The notes under the pieces were generated by a model. That model was not told the DNA's origin and searched no databases. It saw only the letters and a list, made by a program, of their open reading frames with translations. Made by a program: the position numbers and the translations under genes. From NCBI GenBank assembly GCA_028564705.1, contig JAPXFQ010002383.1, positions 1,426,001 through 1,490,000 of the forward strand: a stretch of DNA of 64,000 nt, given 5' to 3'. The DNA is from Apricaphanius iberus (taxonomy: Eukaryota; Chordata; Actinopteri; Cyprinodontiformes; Aphaniidae). Of this stretch, positions 12,161 through 25,000 are shown in pieces; position 1 is the stretch's first letter; each line of letters begins with the position of its first letter.

Positions 12161-12530
12161 TCCAACTTCTTCTGCAATTACCTTTTGAGGCTTTCCCTCC
12201 TTATGAAGTGTGTCGATGATTGTTTTCTGCACAAATATCAGGTCAGCACTCTCCCCCATGATTGTGATTTTTACTGAACCAGACTGGGAGACCTTTCAAA
12301 GGCTCCGGAACCTTTTGTAGGTGTTTTTGATAGCTGATTATACTGTGACACTTTCAGTCTAAATATGGAACCTTTTAGTAATATTGAATTACGGGCATAA
12401 TCATCAAAATTATATGACATAAAGGATTGAAATTGCATGTAATCAATCTCATATATAAGTAACACCTTTTAAGCTGAATTACTGAAATGAACGTGTGTAT
12501 GATATTCAAACTTTTGAGTTTCACCTGTAT
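12160..12530. repeat. Interspersed DNA repeat of a common teleost type
   Basis: It contains TTCTTCTGCAATTACCTTTTGAGGCTTTCC, then ACTGAACCAGACTGGGAGACC and 'gaattactgaaatgaacg', in the order I associate with an abundant fish repeat ending in 'gagtttcacctgtat'. The description is from pattern memory. I see no coding frame or clear terminal repeat here, so the class is unassigned. Confidence 0.4.
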
Positions 12531-13059
12531 TTTTCAATGTATTCCCACAGGTTATGATGGTTCACTGCAATTTAACTTGCAAACCATTCATCCTCACTTG
12601 TACTGTAGAACCAAAAGGGGATACGTTGTGCACGTATCACAGTTTTAAAAAAGAGGGCTTACATGAAATACAAATGTCTGCTTTTTGTTTTGAAATGCAT
12701 ACACAAAACATGTACTGCTTGATTTCTAAATTTAATCAGGAGTACAACATGATTGTAACTGACAAAATAAATAAAACTGTCTTTCTTTATGACCAATTTG
12801 TATAGAAGTTGTCCTCGCCCACTTTAACCTGACCTACAGCTGAGCCCCAAAACAAACAGCGTTTGGCACGTCAACAAGAAGAAGGGCGTTAAAACAGCAG
12901 CTGTTCAGTCTAATCTGCAGAAATAATATTTCCTCTGTTTGGTTTATCTAGTTGCACATGTTTTTACTCACAGTAGGTTGCTTTTCAGTCCCTCTGAGAG
13001 CAGCTACAGGGTAAGTGTGTCTACTTCCGCCTTGTTACCTCACAGGAACATGCGTCTGA

Positions 13060-13240
13060 AAAATGCTCTGCTGCCCCCTTGTGGACGGGACGCTAAAACG
13101 GCATCCAAGATAGACTGGAGCTGGAGTGTACCCACGCATGCACAAGGATAACATGCACCACTCCATGCAGCAAGATCCCGAGTCCCAGGATTCGAACCCA
13201 GGGCCTTCTTGCTGCAGGTAAACAGTGGTACCAACCGCAC
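13060..13240. repeat. tRNA-like/teleost interspersed repeat fragment
   Basis: The minus strand contains CCTGGGTTCGAATCCTGGGA at about 13182-13201, a good match to a pol III B box. It is followed on the plus strand by the CTTGCTGCAGGTAAACAGTGGTACCAACC block seen in a widespread teleost repeat. No tRNA cloverleaf is present, so this is a repeat and not a tRNA gene. Confidence 0.45.
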
Positions 13241-13810
13241 TGTACTTCTTAACGTTGTTGTTGTTGTTCTAATTGTGACAAAAGTTTTTAGGTTCTAAAT
13301 ATACATATAAAAGGGCAGCCCCCTATGTGTTTGAAAGGTTTGTAAGGCAGATATAAAAAAAAGTTGAGTAGGTTTTGTTCCTCTATCCGCTCAAAGCCCA
13401 GACATCCTCATAAAAATCTATATTCCAAATCAGGCCTAAAGGAAGTAGGATTTAAATGGGAAATACATTTCCAATATCTTCTTGAAAAATTGAAAAAGTT
13501 GTTTGTGAAACAGCTTCAGGAGTGATTTTGGAACTGATTTATTTTGAATTCTATACTGATTTAGGAAAACGTTTTTAATAATTGTCATAAGAGTGTTTCT
13601 AAATCATTTTAGTTTCTTGTTTCATAGATGATAGAATATAGTAGACAACTGATGCAGACTGTTAAGCACCAGGATGGATATAATAGTTTGTTGTTTTAGT
13701 TTTGCTATGAAAAAAAGGGTTGGTTTGAAATGCATCAATCTCACTAAGTTTTGGAAAAATTACGGGTCTGTTCATGTTTTGTCCTAAATGTTATGCTGCT
13801 CAGTTCTTGT

Positions 13811-13862
13811 ATTTTAATTTCCCCTTGGGGATGAATAAAGTTTATTCTGATACTGATTCTGG
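13811..13862 (+). repeat. Probable LINE 3' tail
   Basis: The words TTCCCCTTGGGGATGAATAAAGT followed by a TTCTGATACTGATTCTGG quasi-repeat match the usual 3' terminus of teleost non-LTR elements. No upstream coding region of that element could be traced. Confidence 0.4.
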
Positions 13863-14737
13863 AAATATAATAAAGAGGCTGTCTCTGTCACCTTGGTGTT
13901 CGTGCTGATTAAGGGGTTTGTAGACTTTTGCTCTATTCTGTTTTGCTCTTAACTTTAAAATATAGAAACAAAAGACTCAGTCTTGCTTGAAGTGTGAAGA
14001 TAATTTGAATTTGCCATTTACTACCGTGACCCTTTGCCAACAAGAGCTGTTTTTGTGAGATATCAATCATTTTATGTAAATCAAAAGATATTTTTATCTT
14101 TGAACAAGAAAATGAATGTTAGTAGAATTCCAAATAACTGTTGGAGACCTTAAAAGTCAAGGGTACAAAACATTTAAATAAACAAGTTAAGTAGAGATAG
14201 AAACCAGCTCCTGACCTCTGAGACGTTCAGCTAATGCAAACCAGAGGAGAATCTATCAGTATTACCTGGAAAGCAGACAGGTAGCATCGCCTACTTAATG
14301 CTTCTCCATTTTGAAGTAGATGGATTGAGACAACGGCAGAAAAAAAGAAGCAAATCTAATGAAATTGAAACCACAAAGTGCGTGTGTGTAAATTTTTAAA
14401 GACCGTGTAAAGCCTAACTTTGAAGTCCTCTACGGATGAGTGGAAAATTTTTTTAAAACGCTTTTATTTCCATCTCTGTCATTGAGCCTGAACGATATAT
14501 ATCTCATGTTTGACAGCCAGAGGTGACAGACATGTAGGTTTAGAATAAAAGGAAAAAGTTGTTAGAATAAAAACTCTAGTTTGGTTCTGTAGGACAGATG
14601 GAAAACATTGTAAACATCAATATGTGGAATATCCTCAATATATAATTTTTTATGATAAAAACAAAGTAGCAGGATCTGGTCAGATTCACAAAATCAGTTA
14701 CACAGTTTAATAGAGGTTGCGTAAGAGAAAAAAAACT

Positions 14738-14925
14738 GACTGGAAGTTGAATTGGAACCCTCAGCATGACAATGACCCATAATGTACGCATAAATCCACT
14801 GAGGCCTGGCTGAGACATAGAAACTGAAAGACCATTGCTGAGTCAAAGTCCAGATCTTGATCTCATTGAAATACTGTGGTGTGACTTCAATCAGGCGGTA
14901 CATGCATGAAACCCCTTAATAATTT
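14738..14925 (+). mobile_element. Tc1/mariner transposase remnant
   Basis: The order CCCTCAGCATGACAATGACCC, then AAATCCACTGAGGCCTGGCTGAG, then AAAGTCCAGATCTTGATC and ATTGAAATACTGTGGTGTGACTTC, matches the DNA that encodes the QHDNDPxxTxxSTxxWL and SPDLxxIExLWxDF blocks of Tc1 transposases. It is full of stops and has no terminal repeats. It lies upstream of the adhesion GPCR gene. Confidence 0.55.
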
Positions 14926-16029
14926 TTTGTCTGGAAATGAGGAGTGGGTTAGGCTTTTTCCGACCAATATCAGAGACTGCTAGATAGCTAAAGGAAGCAC
15001 CTAGTTCAGCTCAAGGTAAGACTAGCTGATAGGAGATGTAGTTTTGTTGATATATTTTGTTCAGTGGGTAAAACAATTTTTTGTTGTTGTTTCGGTGCAA
15101 ATATAACATTTCCTTTCCAGGAAATGAACAAGGAGATTAAAGATGGATATGTGAAGATTTCTTAAAGAACTGGATCCTCAGTGGGGAGTCTTAAATATTT
15201 CAAATTTGGCTCAGAACTTAAACGTCTTGTAAAATGTTCACACTGAGCTTTGTAAGCCGTTTTAAAATCGTTTTTTAAATGTAATGCAACTCTGTTAGCA
15301 CTGTAAAGTGGACTCCGATGAATTTTGGCCTTCTTTTAGGAAACATTTTTAGTTCTGCCGACTTGATATGTTTACAAATGGGTATTCAAGTGAAAAGTTG
15401 TGCATGATGGGTTTTCAATTTGGATGGGAGATTAGTGGTGACGTGTTCATGCTGTTGCTGTGCTCTTCAAGCAGAGAGAAGACATTTGCTATTCAAGCAT
15501 GTGAGATTGATTCGCTATAAATATAGTCCAAGAGAGTAAACATATTAGTAAGATTTTTGAATTTCAGACTAAGTTTATGATTTTTACATAATGAGTTAAC
15601 GTATTTCTATAAAAGATGAAAACAAATTAGCTGTATATAAAAAAACGTTCATTTTTTTTAACAATAGTTACCTGTTCTGGGTATCTGTCCAAACAAAATG
15701 TTGTTTCTATTACTACTTTGCATGGGAGAGCAGCCCATGACACGATGATGATATTTTCCAGTATTCAGAATTTGCAAAACAAAATATTTGCACTGCTAAC
15801 CATGCAAAGTGTGAACCTTTCCTTTTGGCCTAGAAGACTCAGTTACTCCTGTGTGCTGCACCTGCTCACTGCTTTACTGCAACCTGAGAGAAGCAAGATT
15901 GTTTTTATTATTTTGGCTTGTTGAAAAAAATTGAAAAACTGGGAGGAAAAAAACAACAAAGATAATTTATTTATTTCAGCTGGTAAAGTAGCATTTATTT
16001 TGTTTGAGACTTATTGCCATGAAAGCAAC
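14926..16029. other. Region immediately upstream of the adhesion GPCR gene
   Basis: No coding exon or repeat with clear ends was seen. The promoter of the downstream gene should lie in the right-hand part, but I found no convincing TATA or initiator to name. Confidence 0.4.
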
Positions 16030-19000
16030 ATGCCTCATCACAGCTGCATGACCTTGGTTTTGCTGATGGGCTGTTTTTGGATTATTTCTACTCGTAAGTA
16101 TGGATAATCTACAAAAATGAAACATCCATTTGACATTTTTGAAATCAGCTAAAATTGAAGCTAATTCTAACAGCTGCTGTGAGACTTATTTGAAAGAAAA
16201 TTCCAAATTGGTAATTTTTTTAATTGACTTTTGTAATAACTTTAAAAGCGCAATGTATGATGATGTATTCTGTTCTTTGAAAACAGATGAGGTCAAAAGG
16301 TGTTTAAAAAATAGAAACACAAATTATGTTGTTGCTGATAACTTCTATGGTATCATCAATGCATCAAAGCACTTCAAACAAAAGGCATATGGTGAGTCAA
16401 ACATATGTTTTACTTATTTAGATGCACTGTGAATCAGTATTTCCCAATTCATCATCATCGCGTTTTGGACTGAGATGATTATTTCAAGTGTTAGAAGATG
16501 GATATATAGCCCTGTTCAATTACACAGAATGGGGTCCAAAGATGCTCGTTTGTCAGATTAAAGTTCTTTTTGGAAAAAAACAACAACTCTGAAGCTTGTA
16601 TTAAATATTTTTCTTGAAACACATATATTTATTTAATGTATTTCTTTAATTGGCCTGATGACTTAAATGTTGTGTTTTCAATAGCTGTAAGTGAAAAATC
16701 ACCATAATTTAGAATAAAAGGCAACAAATATTTGTTGTATTTCCTTGTAAGCTAGAATTTTGGTGAATTGTGAATGTAAATATTTCACCTTTTGTTGCTT
16801 GTGGTGAAATTGGACATTGGAATTTATTCATGTTCTACTGGAGATCCTCTCCCATATTCTAACTCAACTTCAATATGCAAAAGGATTCATTTTCTCAGCC
16901 CTGAGAAAACTCAGAGAAAGCTCAGTTGTCACTTTCTGGCAATGAGTAGAATCTGTAGTTGACCGTTTTAGTTTCAAAGAGCAAGTTATAATTATGGATT
17001 GTTTTTTAGATTTTATAGTATTAAATTAATTTTGGGTTATGTTATTTTATTAAAAGATGAGGCAAACCAGAATAAAAAGCAGCTTTGTACGAGTCTGACT
17101 TCAAAAATCTGTGATAACCTGGGTAAGTAGCTACCAGCAACTTCAGTCAGTATGTCGGCATGTAGTTACTTCTGTAATTTTCTGTAAATTTGCTCAAAGT
17201 TGTTGTATTGTTGCAGTAATTTGTAGGTATCTAAATAGGTAAGGGGGAAAACATTTCCACTTTCACTTTTCACCTTCAGATGACATAAAAGTAAACTTTC
17301 ATCAACTTAATCCTTGTTTTTGAACCTATCATACTGTATTCTAAGAATACGTTGATGTGGACAGTGAGCCATTTTCTTCTTCCAAAATTAATACTTTTGG
17401 TTATTATGAAGAAAATAACATTGTGGATAATCCTGCAGGCTCAGAGCTTTCTCTGGCAACTTTCTGGCAACAAGTAGAATCTGTTGTTGACTTTTTAGTT
17501 TCAAAGAACAAATTATTATTGATGATTTTGGTTTTGGCTTTATTGCATTAATTTAATTCAGGGTTATGTTGATTTATTTTTAATAAAAAGACCAGGTATT
17601 CAAAGAACAGCTTTGTGACAAACTCACTTCAAAAATCTGCAATATTTCTGGTATGTAACTATCAGCAAATTAAAGCATTTGTTTTGTTGTAGTAATTTGT
17701 AGTTTATAAATATACATTTGCACTTTTACTTTTTATCTTCAGATAATATGAAAAGAAAAACATAGTCTAAATTGACTCTCTAGGTTACATGTAACCTGCT
17801 TGTGTTCCACTGGGTGTGTGTACCTTTCTCTCTCCCAGTTTATACATGGATAGGCTGTTGCTGCATCAGTTTAAGCTCCTGTCAAATTATTAATTATTTT
17901 ATTACTCATTAGACTCCTTTCCGAGAAAACTTTGATAAGCAAAAACATGAATTTTCCCTGAGATAAACTCCCATGTTGAGGTTTTTATAAAGGTAAAATC
18001 GTGTTTAGATAACCTGCAGGGTTAGAGCTTTTTGACAGGATTTTCAGTCGAGCTTATGGATTTGTGTTGTCTTGGTATTGTACAGTATTTGTTACATTTT
18101 GAGTTGTTATTCCTGATGTATTTGTTGATCTGCACTAACAGATGCTATCAAAAATGTTTGTCACACTTCCCATCCAAACGTCTGCAACAGGATTTGTGAG
18201 TATACTGTATGTTTGATAAGTTTAGCAGTCGCCAAACTGTTAGGTCTACTTCTATTTTTTTCTAATGTATTGTGAGTAGTTGAATCGTTTCTGGTTGTTC
18301 ATAAAAATAAGTATTTTTCCCTTCCACTCTTGAACTTTAAATGGGATGTAAAAGTAATTTTTTTATAGCTTTTGTGGGACATCAGTTGACCCATTGGTGA
18401 TCCACAGGATGCAGCCCCCTCTCTCCATCAACCTCAGATTTTTGACTGAGATGATTAAAGATGAGGTGTTTAAAGATAGATTTTAGGTGTACAACCAATC
18501 TACAAAAACGTTACAGCAAAGACAAGCATTAAAATATTTTGTCTTGCTCTCTGAGAAAGATGAATGTTCTCTGGTGTGAAGATAAATATAAAACTTGTAC
18601 AGTATTTGGTGAACTGCCTAATTCGTACAAGGTAATGATAGCTGACATTTCACAGCCATTTTTGCAAGAGTGCAATAAGTAAAAAAAGGCAGGCAGACAT
18701 ATATTGAGTCCTGTTCGATAAAATAGAATGTGCTCCTAAGATGCTCGTTTGTAAGTTTAAGGAACCTTTTGAAAGAAACCACTTTAAATCTCATCCTAAA
18801 AGATTTTCACGAAGCCCACATTTCTTTATTAAATGTATTTGTTTAATTGGCCTTACGACTTAAATATTGTGTTTTCAATAGCTGTAAGTGAAAAATCACC
18901 ATAATTTAGAATAAAAGGCAACAAATATTTGTCGTATTTCCTTGTAAGCTTGAATTTTGGTGAATTGTGAATGTGAATATTTCACCTTTTATTGCTTGTG

Positions 19001-22000
19001 GTTAGTTTGTGTTCTAGTTGTACTACAAACTTCCCAAATGAAATTTCCCAGTTGTTATTTTAAAAATGTCCAAAATATTAAGTCTGGAGAATTAGTAGCA
19101 ATATTGTAAAAATTGTTTATGAAAGGCTCAGATGTCTCCAACAGCCGTGTCTCCAGTAAAGCCTGTAGTTCATAGTTTAGTTCAGTGTCGAAGAACAAAT
19201 CAATATTAAGAATTTATTTTCTGTTAAAAGCTTTATTAAATTTGAATTATGTTCTTTTATTGTTTTGGTGATAACAAAACAACTAATTTAAAATGACCCT
19301 CTTTGCTGCATGAAATTTATTCATGTTCTACTGGATGTCCTCTCCCATATTCTAACTCAACTTCGATATGCAAAAGGATTAATTTTCTCAGCCCTGAGAA
19401 AACTCAGAGAAAGCTCAGTTGTCACTTTCTGGTAACGAGTAGAACCTGTAGTTGGCCTGTTTAGTTTCAAAAAGCAAATTATAATTATGGATTGTTGTTT
19501 AGATTTTATATTTTTGAATAAATTTTGGGTTCCACGCAACCCCGCAACCACAGAATATTTGTAATAGATTGACATCAGAAATCTGTAATAACTTGGGTAA
19601 GTAGCTACCAGCAACTTCACTCAGTATGTCAGCAATTAGCTACTTCATAATTTTCTGTATATTTGCTCTAAATAGTTGTATTGTTGCAGTAATTTTTAGG
19701 TAACTAAATAGGTAAGGGGGAAAACATTTCCACTTTCACTTTTCCCCTTCAGATGACATAAAAGTATTTTAAAGTGACCCTCTGTGCTACATGTGACCTG
19801 TACCTCTCCTCCTTCCAGCTTATATTGGGATAAGGTGTAGCTGCAGAAATTTAAGATCCGGTCAAATTAATAATAATAATTTTTTATTATGTAAATCCTT
19901 TCCAAGAAAACTTAGATAAACAAAAGAATCAGTTTTTATTTGAGACAGGCTAACAGTTTAGATTTGTCCAATGGTTAAATAAATACCTTTGGAACAATCT
20001 ACACACTCAGAGTTTCAGACACCAGTTTCTGGCAACTAGGGGAGCTTATAGTTGATCTGTTGAGTCACAAAGAACAAATCATTTCTATGGATTTCTGTTG
20101 TCTCTTTATTTTATTTACCTTATTCTGTGTTCTTTTTGAATTTGGTGATCAATACCAGCGGACACTACCATTTTAGACACCTGCAATAACATTGGTGAGT
20201 ATCTCTTTGATAATTTAACAACTGTCAATATATAAATACTGAGTTTCTGGCTGTTTGCGAAAAATAGAAAGTAGTTGGGACTTTCAAATATTTCATATAA
20301 TTTCATGGATTGTGTGCTGCAGCCATTGGTCCAGTTTATACTAAAATAGGCTGTAGCTCTATTGTCTTAAACTCTCATCAACTTAATCCTCCTCTCTCCA
20401 GTTCATACAGGGATAGCCGGTAGCTGCATGAGTCTGTGTCCTGTCAAATTAATGCTTCTTTTTGCATCTTATCCAACAATATTCTAAGAGTTCTTTGATG
20501 TGGACCAGGAGACATTTTCACAGTGCAAAGTGAATATTTTAGGCTATCATGAAGAAAATAATATTGTGGATTATTCTGCAGGCTCAGTGCTTTCTCTGAC
20601 AACTTTCTGGTAACAAGTAGAATCTGCTGTTGACCTGTTTTGTTTCAAAGAGCAAAATATAATCTTATAGGATTGCATTTTAGACTTTATAGTATTAAAT
20701 AAATTTTGGGTCATGTTCTCTTTATTTTGATTAAAATCCCAGTAAATCCCAAAAAAAGATAATAAAATGACAAAACAAAAAAACATTTTGAGACTCTCGC
20801 TTCAGAAATCTGGGATTACTTGGGTAAGTATAGCTACCAGCAAACTTGCTCAGTATGTCAGCATGTAACTGCTTCTCTAAGGGGATGCATTGTTGTGGTA
20901 ATTTTTAGGTAGAAAAGAAATAATTGCACTTGGACTTTTTATCTTCAGATAGTATGAAAAGTAACAACACTAGTTAATAAAAATATACAAGCCCCTTGAA
21001 ACTCGTTTTTAATCCACAGGATGGAACGACTGCATAATATTTTTGCAGAGAAACTCATCAAAACATCGTGAGTTCATACTGAAATTTAATGTCCACAAAA
21101 TACAGAATTTCATAAAAACTTCTACAGCATGTCTATTTTTATTCCACAGAAATATTCTGGAAACAATGGCCACAAGTGGAAAGAAATGATACTCATCTCC
21201 TCCTTTACATTTCCAAAAAGAATGTTGATGAAAATGTGACGCTACATATTCTGGCCGGAAAGAACGTCTCTGACACAAAAAACAGTAATTTTAAACAAAT
21301 ACCTTTTTGGAGCATATGTGTGAAATAACCTAAATGAAAGGGTACACCACTGAACAATATAATAAACATGATTTTGAAGCTAAAGATTATCGTTTTCTCA
21401 GTCAAACATTATAGATAAATGTTAAACTCATCCATTTGTCCAATTTTATTCATTGGATTTTCATTTCCTTCACCTTTCCTTCTTATCACCTTAAATTGCT
21501 ATTGCTATTTTTAAATTATCATTGCAGGCAAAAGATGTATCAAGTATGGACCTGTGTACACAAAGGATAATTGTGGCAGTCAGGCTAAATATAACCCAAG
21601 CTCCTGTGAAAAAAAACGTGAGTATCTACCAGGTCAATGAAACCACTGTGAGGTTTCCATTTTTATTTGGATTTAGTTGCCAATAGTGCAGAAGGTAGCT
21701 AATCCTGCCGTGAACACTTCAGTACCTTCGCCCTTTAGGACGTACCATGATGTACCATTGTAGCTTAATGTTGAGACGTCCAAAAATCTCACTAAAGATT
21801 GTGAAACATTATTCCATTTAAACATGAATGAGTGTAGGATTGATCTTTTAGTATTTGTACTAGGAAAAAAACAATATTGCTAAACACTTGTCTACCATTT
21901 TAGCTCTACGTGTAAGAGACACCGCATCACATTACACAGTTACCATTTGAATCTCGACACCTACTGGAACATAAACGATCAGTTATCAGAACTCTGCAAC

Positions 22001-25000
22001 ATCGGCCAGAACAAGGACAAAAGCGAGGTACAGGAGAGACAAGACACTGAGACCGCACTTAGCGTGATTGTCCTGAAAATAACTTATAAGAATGTCACAT
22101 CTAACCACGTTCAAAACTGAAAAAGCCTAAAAGGTCCTCAACAACCAAGAGAGGATGTCCGTCTGTCTTCATGATTGTACAATCACCAAAATAATTGTTT
22201 TATATTTCCTTATGTACTTAATAATTAAAAGTGTACATTCAAGTTTTAAAACTTAGAAAGCATGCTTCTTTGGTACATTTTTTGAATTTATATGTTGCTG
22301 ATTATTGAATGTTGATTTCTGTCTAACTCCTATACGAGGAAAACACACTACTGGTTCACCCTAAAAGGTATATATGAAAACAAATTTTTTCAACTTAAAA
22401 GATTGGTAATTTTTTTTTCAATTATCTGCTTTCATCATCAGACTTTAATGACAAGTACACAATTATCACAACAAACGAAGGGGTCCATTGTATCAACTGT
22501 GACAATCCAATAAAAGAGCCTGATGAGAAGATTGAAGTAAATGTAGACATGCCTTTGGAAAATGAAGAAGGAGGAGTTGACTCAGCTGGAGCTGTGTAAG
22601 ATACGCTTTATTGATCAATTTGATTAATAACAATAAGTGTTTTTACATCGCTGGGTTTTGGTCTGCTGTTTGGGCATTCATCAGTATTTAGAAGAATAAA
22701 ATCGAAAAGAAGGTCATTTGATTGACATTGAACAGGATGTTAAGAAGAAAGCAACAATGCTAACTGCACACTTGCTTGCAGAACTTTGTGTGTAATTAGG
22801 CCTAAAAGAGGTTAACTTATTTGGAAAATGATGCTGCTGAAACCTAAGTGGAAAAGCACAGGATGTACTGAAAAACCAGGACTCCCCCACAATCTTTAGT
22901 TAACTCAAAGACCAAACAAAACCAACAAATCTTCATATTTAGGATCTTTTCTTAACATTTCTCATGTGTTATTTCTTCTAAGAACCAAAAAACAATGCTT
23001 TCAAGAAAGTCAAATAAACGTGTCCTGACCTTACAGTGAGTTCATTGAGAATGTATCTATTTCTCTACTGGGCAGAAGTATCATGACCTGACCTACAACT
23101 GTCCGCAGCAATTTAAAAAAATACACTTTCGTGTTGATCACAGATTCAGACGCAGGATTCACAACTTTAGTTGACAGGACAATCCAGTCTTTTAATGCAT
23201 CATTTATATGGCACCAACTCCTTTCTCCTATCGACTCATTTAATTTTTTTGTGCTTTAAGACATTTTTTTCCCTTTTATAGCTGCAAGTACGCTGTCATT
23301 ATAATCGTCAAAGCTTAATTAATCTGACTACTTCTGTTCAAGTGTATAAGTGTAAAATTTGAATATTGTTGCATTACCTATTCATTTAAATATGCTTCAC
23401 TCTTAACAGCCAACTTGTTGATAAAATGAAAGATTTAATTTCCATGATGAATGGAACTTCAGCTCAACTGTCAGTGGGAAAAGGAATCGAGGGAGTCATA
23501 GTGAGAAAAACAGATCCAGAAGAAATAGATGAAGTTTCCTTTGTCTACCAAACTCCAAAAGACAAAATAAAAGTAAGAGGATTACTTTTATCTCATACAA
23601 ATCGTTCTCAGTAACAGGGTAAAGCAACCTTTTTTAAAATACTTTCGTTCAAATCATTACTTTTGATTTTTTTTTTAATAAAATATAACTTATAATATCT
23701 TATTGTTTATGACTACACAGATCCCTAACCACTTAAAATAAAGAGAAAGTGTTATAAGTTGGACAGTGTTTGAACATGCCTGTCCTTTTATACAGATTGT
23801 AGAAGACGAAAAAACTCTTGAGACATTTTCCAGATCTCTCTCTGTGTCCAAAGAAGCTTTTGAAAAAGCCATCAGTTCGAACATCTCTGTGTCATTTGCG
23901 GTCGTTCTGCGGATCTTAAATATGAGTCAGGTAAAAACATTGAAAAAGATGTCTAATTATCCCAACTGATCAATTTTGTTTTTAAAGTATGCTGAAATAT
24001 TTCTTGCGTTTTTTTGTTTTTTCTTAGGATGAAAACAATAGCACAGTACTTGGGGATGAGGTTCTCGCAATTGACTTGGGAGCTGAAATCAAAAACCTCA
24101 CTGACACAATAAACATAAACTTCAAAAATCTAACATTTGTGAGTTTATTAAAAGACAGATAAAATATATAAAATTTAGATTTTTGAAATAACTGTATGTG
24201 GTTAAAATGCACTTATTAGTGTTGCTCTGTTTTATTCACAGACTGGGTTCACTCCAAGTTGTCACTCATGGGATGGAAGCGGTAATGTTTAAACTTTTTA
24301 TTAAAATATTCTTATTTTACTTTGTTATTGTGATAGTTATTAGCTACTTAGTCTTTGCATTTCCATATTTTGCACACACATACACTGAGATTGTATCAAA
24401 ATCATGAATTGTAGTCAAAAGTAGACAAATTAAACAAAATAGAAAGGGCTTATTTTCATGCTATATATTGGCAGATGCTAGAGCTTTAATGAACATAGTA
24501 ATATGCAAGTAAATTATACCAAAAAACTACATTTTTCGGCTTCATTGTTAGGATTTGAAAGGAAAAATAGAAACAAAAATCAACATTATTTTTAGGACAA
24601 AATGTTTACCATAGATCTCTCTGATTATGGAAAATGTTCTAGTTAGTTCCTCATTTGTTTAAAATATGACCTGTTTTGGTGAACATATGCAGAAATACTG
24701 GTACTGTAAAGGATATCTGCATTAATAGACAGTTTGCTTCATTTGTCTCAGTTAAAAACTGGGATGGCATGTATAAATAACTGGAATAAAAGCAGAGTTG
24801 ACATCTTGCCACTTTTTTTCTGTCAGAGAAGAAAAAATTCTCAGTTTCACCTCTTTCACTCAGTTTCAATACATTACAAATCAAGAAATAAATATGGCTG
24901 CTGAAGGGCAATGCTTTTTCATTGCTATCTACAAATGAATTATACTCTTCACTCAGGTTGTTATTCATCTGAAGTTGACTTGGCTCGGATTGCTTCCTAT

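Larger units (their letters stand above)
16500..20960 (+). repeat. Tandem array of six intron-plus-mini-exon duplication units
   Basis: Six paralogous segments, each of intron sequence plus one mini-exon site, lie at about 16500-17295 (A), 17300-17770 (C), 17770-18250 (E), 18705-19770 (B), 19785-20230 (F) and 20385-20960 (D). A and B are close to identical over long stretches (for example the AATCACCATAATTTAGAATA block at about 16700 and 18893). C matches D and E matches F in their flanks, so a three-unit block A-C-E appears to have been duplicated as B-F-D. Exon sites are at 17057-17122, 17591-17650, 18142-18195 and 20159-20194, plus decayed sites near 19554-19596 and 20780-20821. The exons encode short Cys pairs such as [13 protein letters not shown] and [13 protein letters not shown]. 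Confidence 0.8.

Noticed and set aside
13182..13201. Possible tRNA gene (GGTTCGAATCC word on the minus strand)
   Set aside because: Only a B-box-like word is present. No acceptor stem, anticodon arm or A box could be folded around it.
17357..17551. Open frame [19 protein letters not shown]... between mini-exons
   Set aside because: It lies in duplicated intron sequence, lacks phase-compatible splice sites, and its sister copy at 20500-20640 carries stops.
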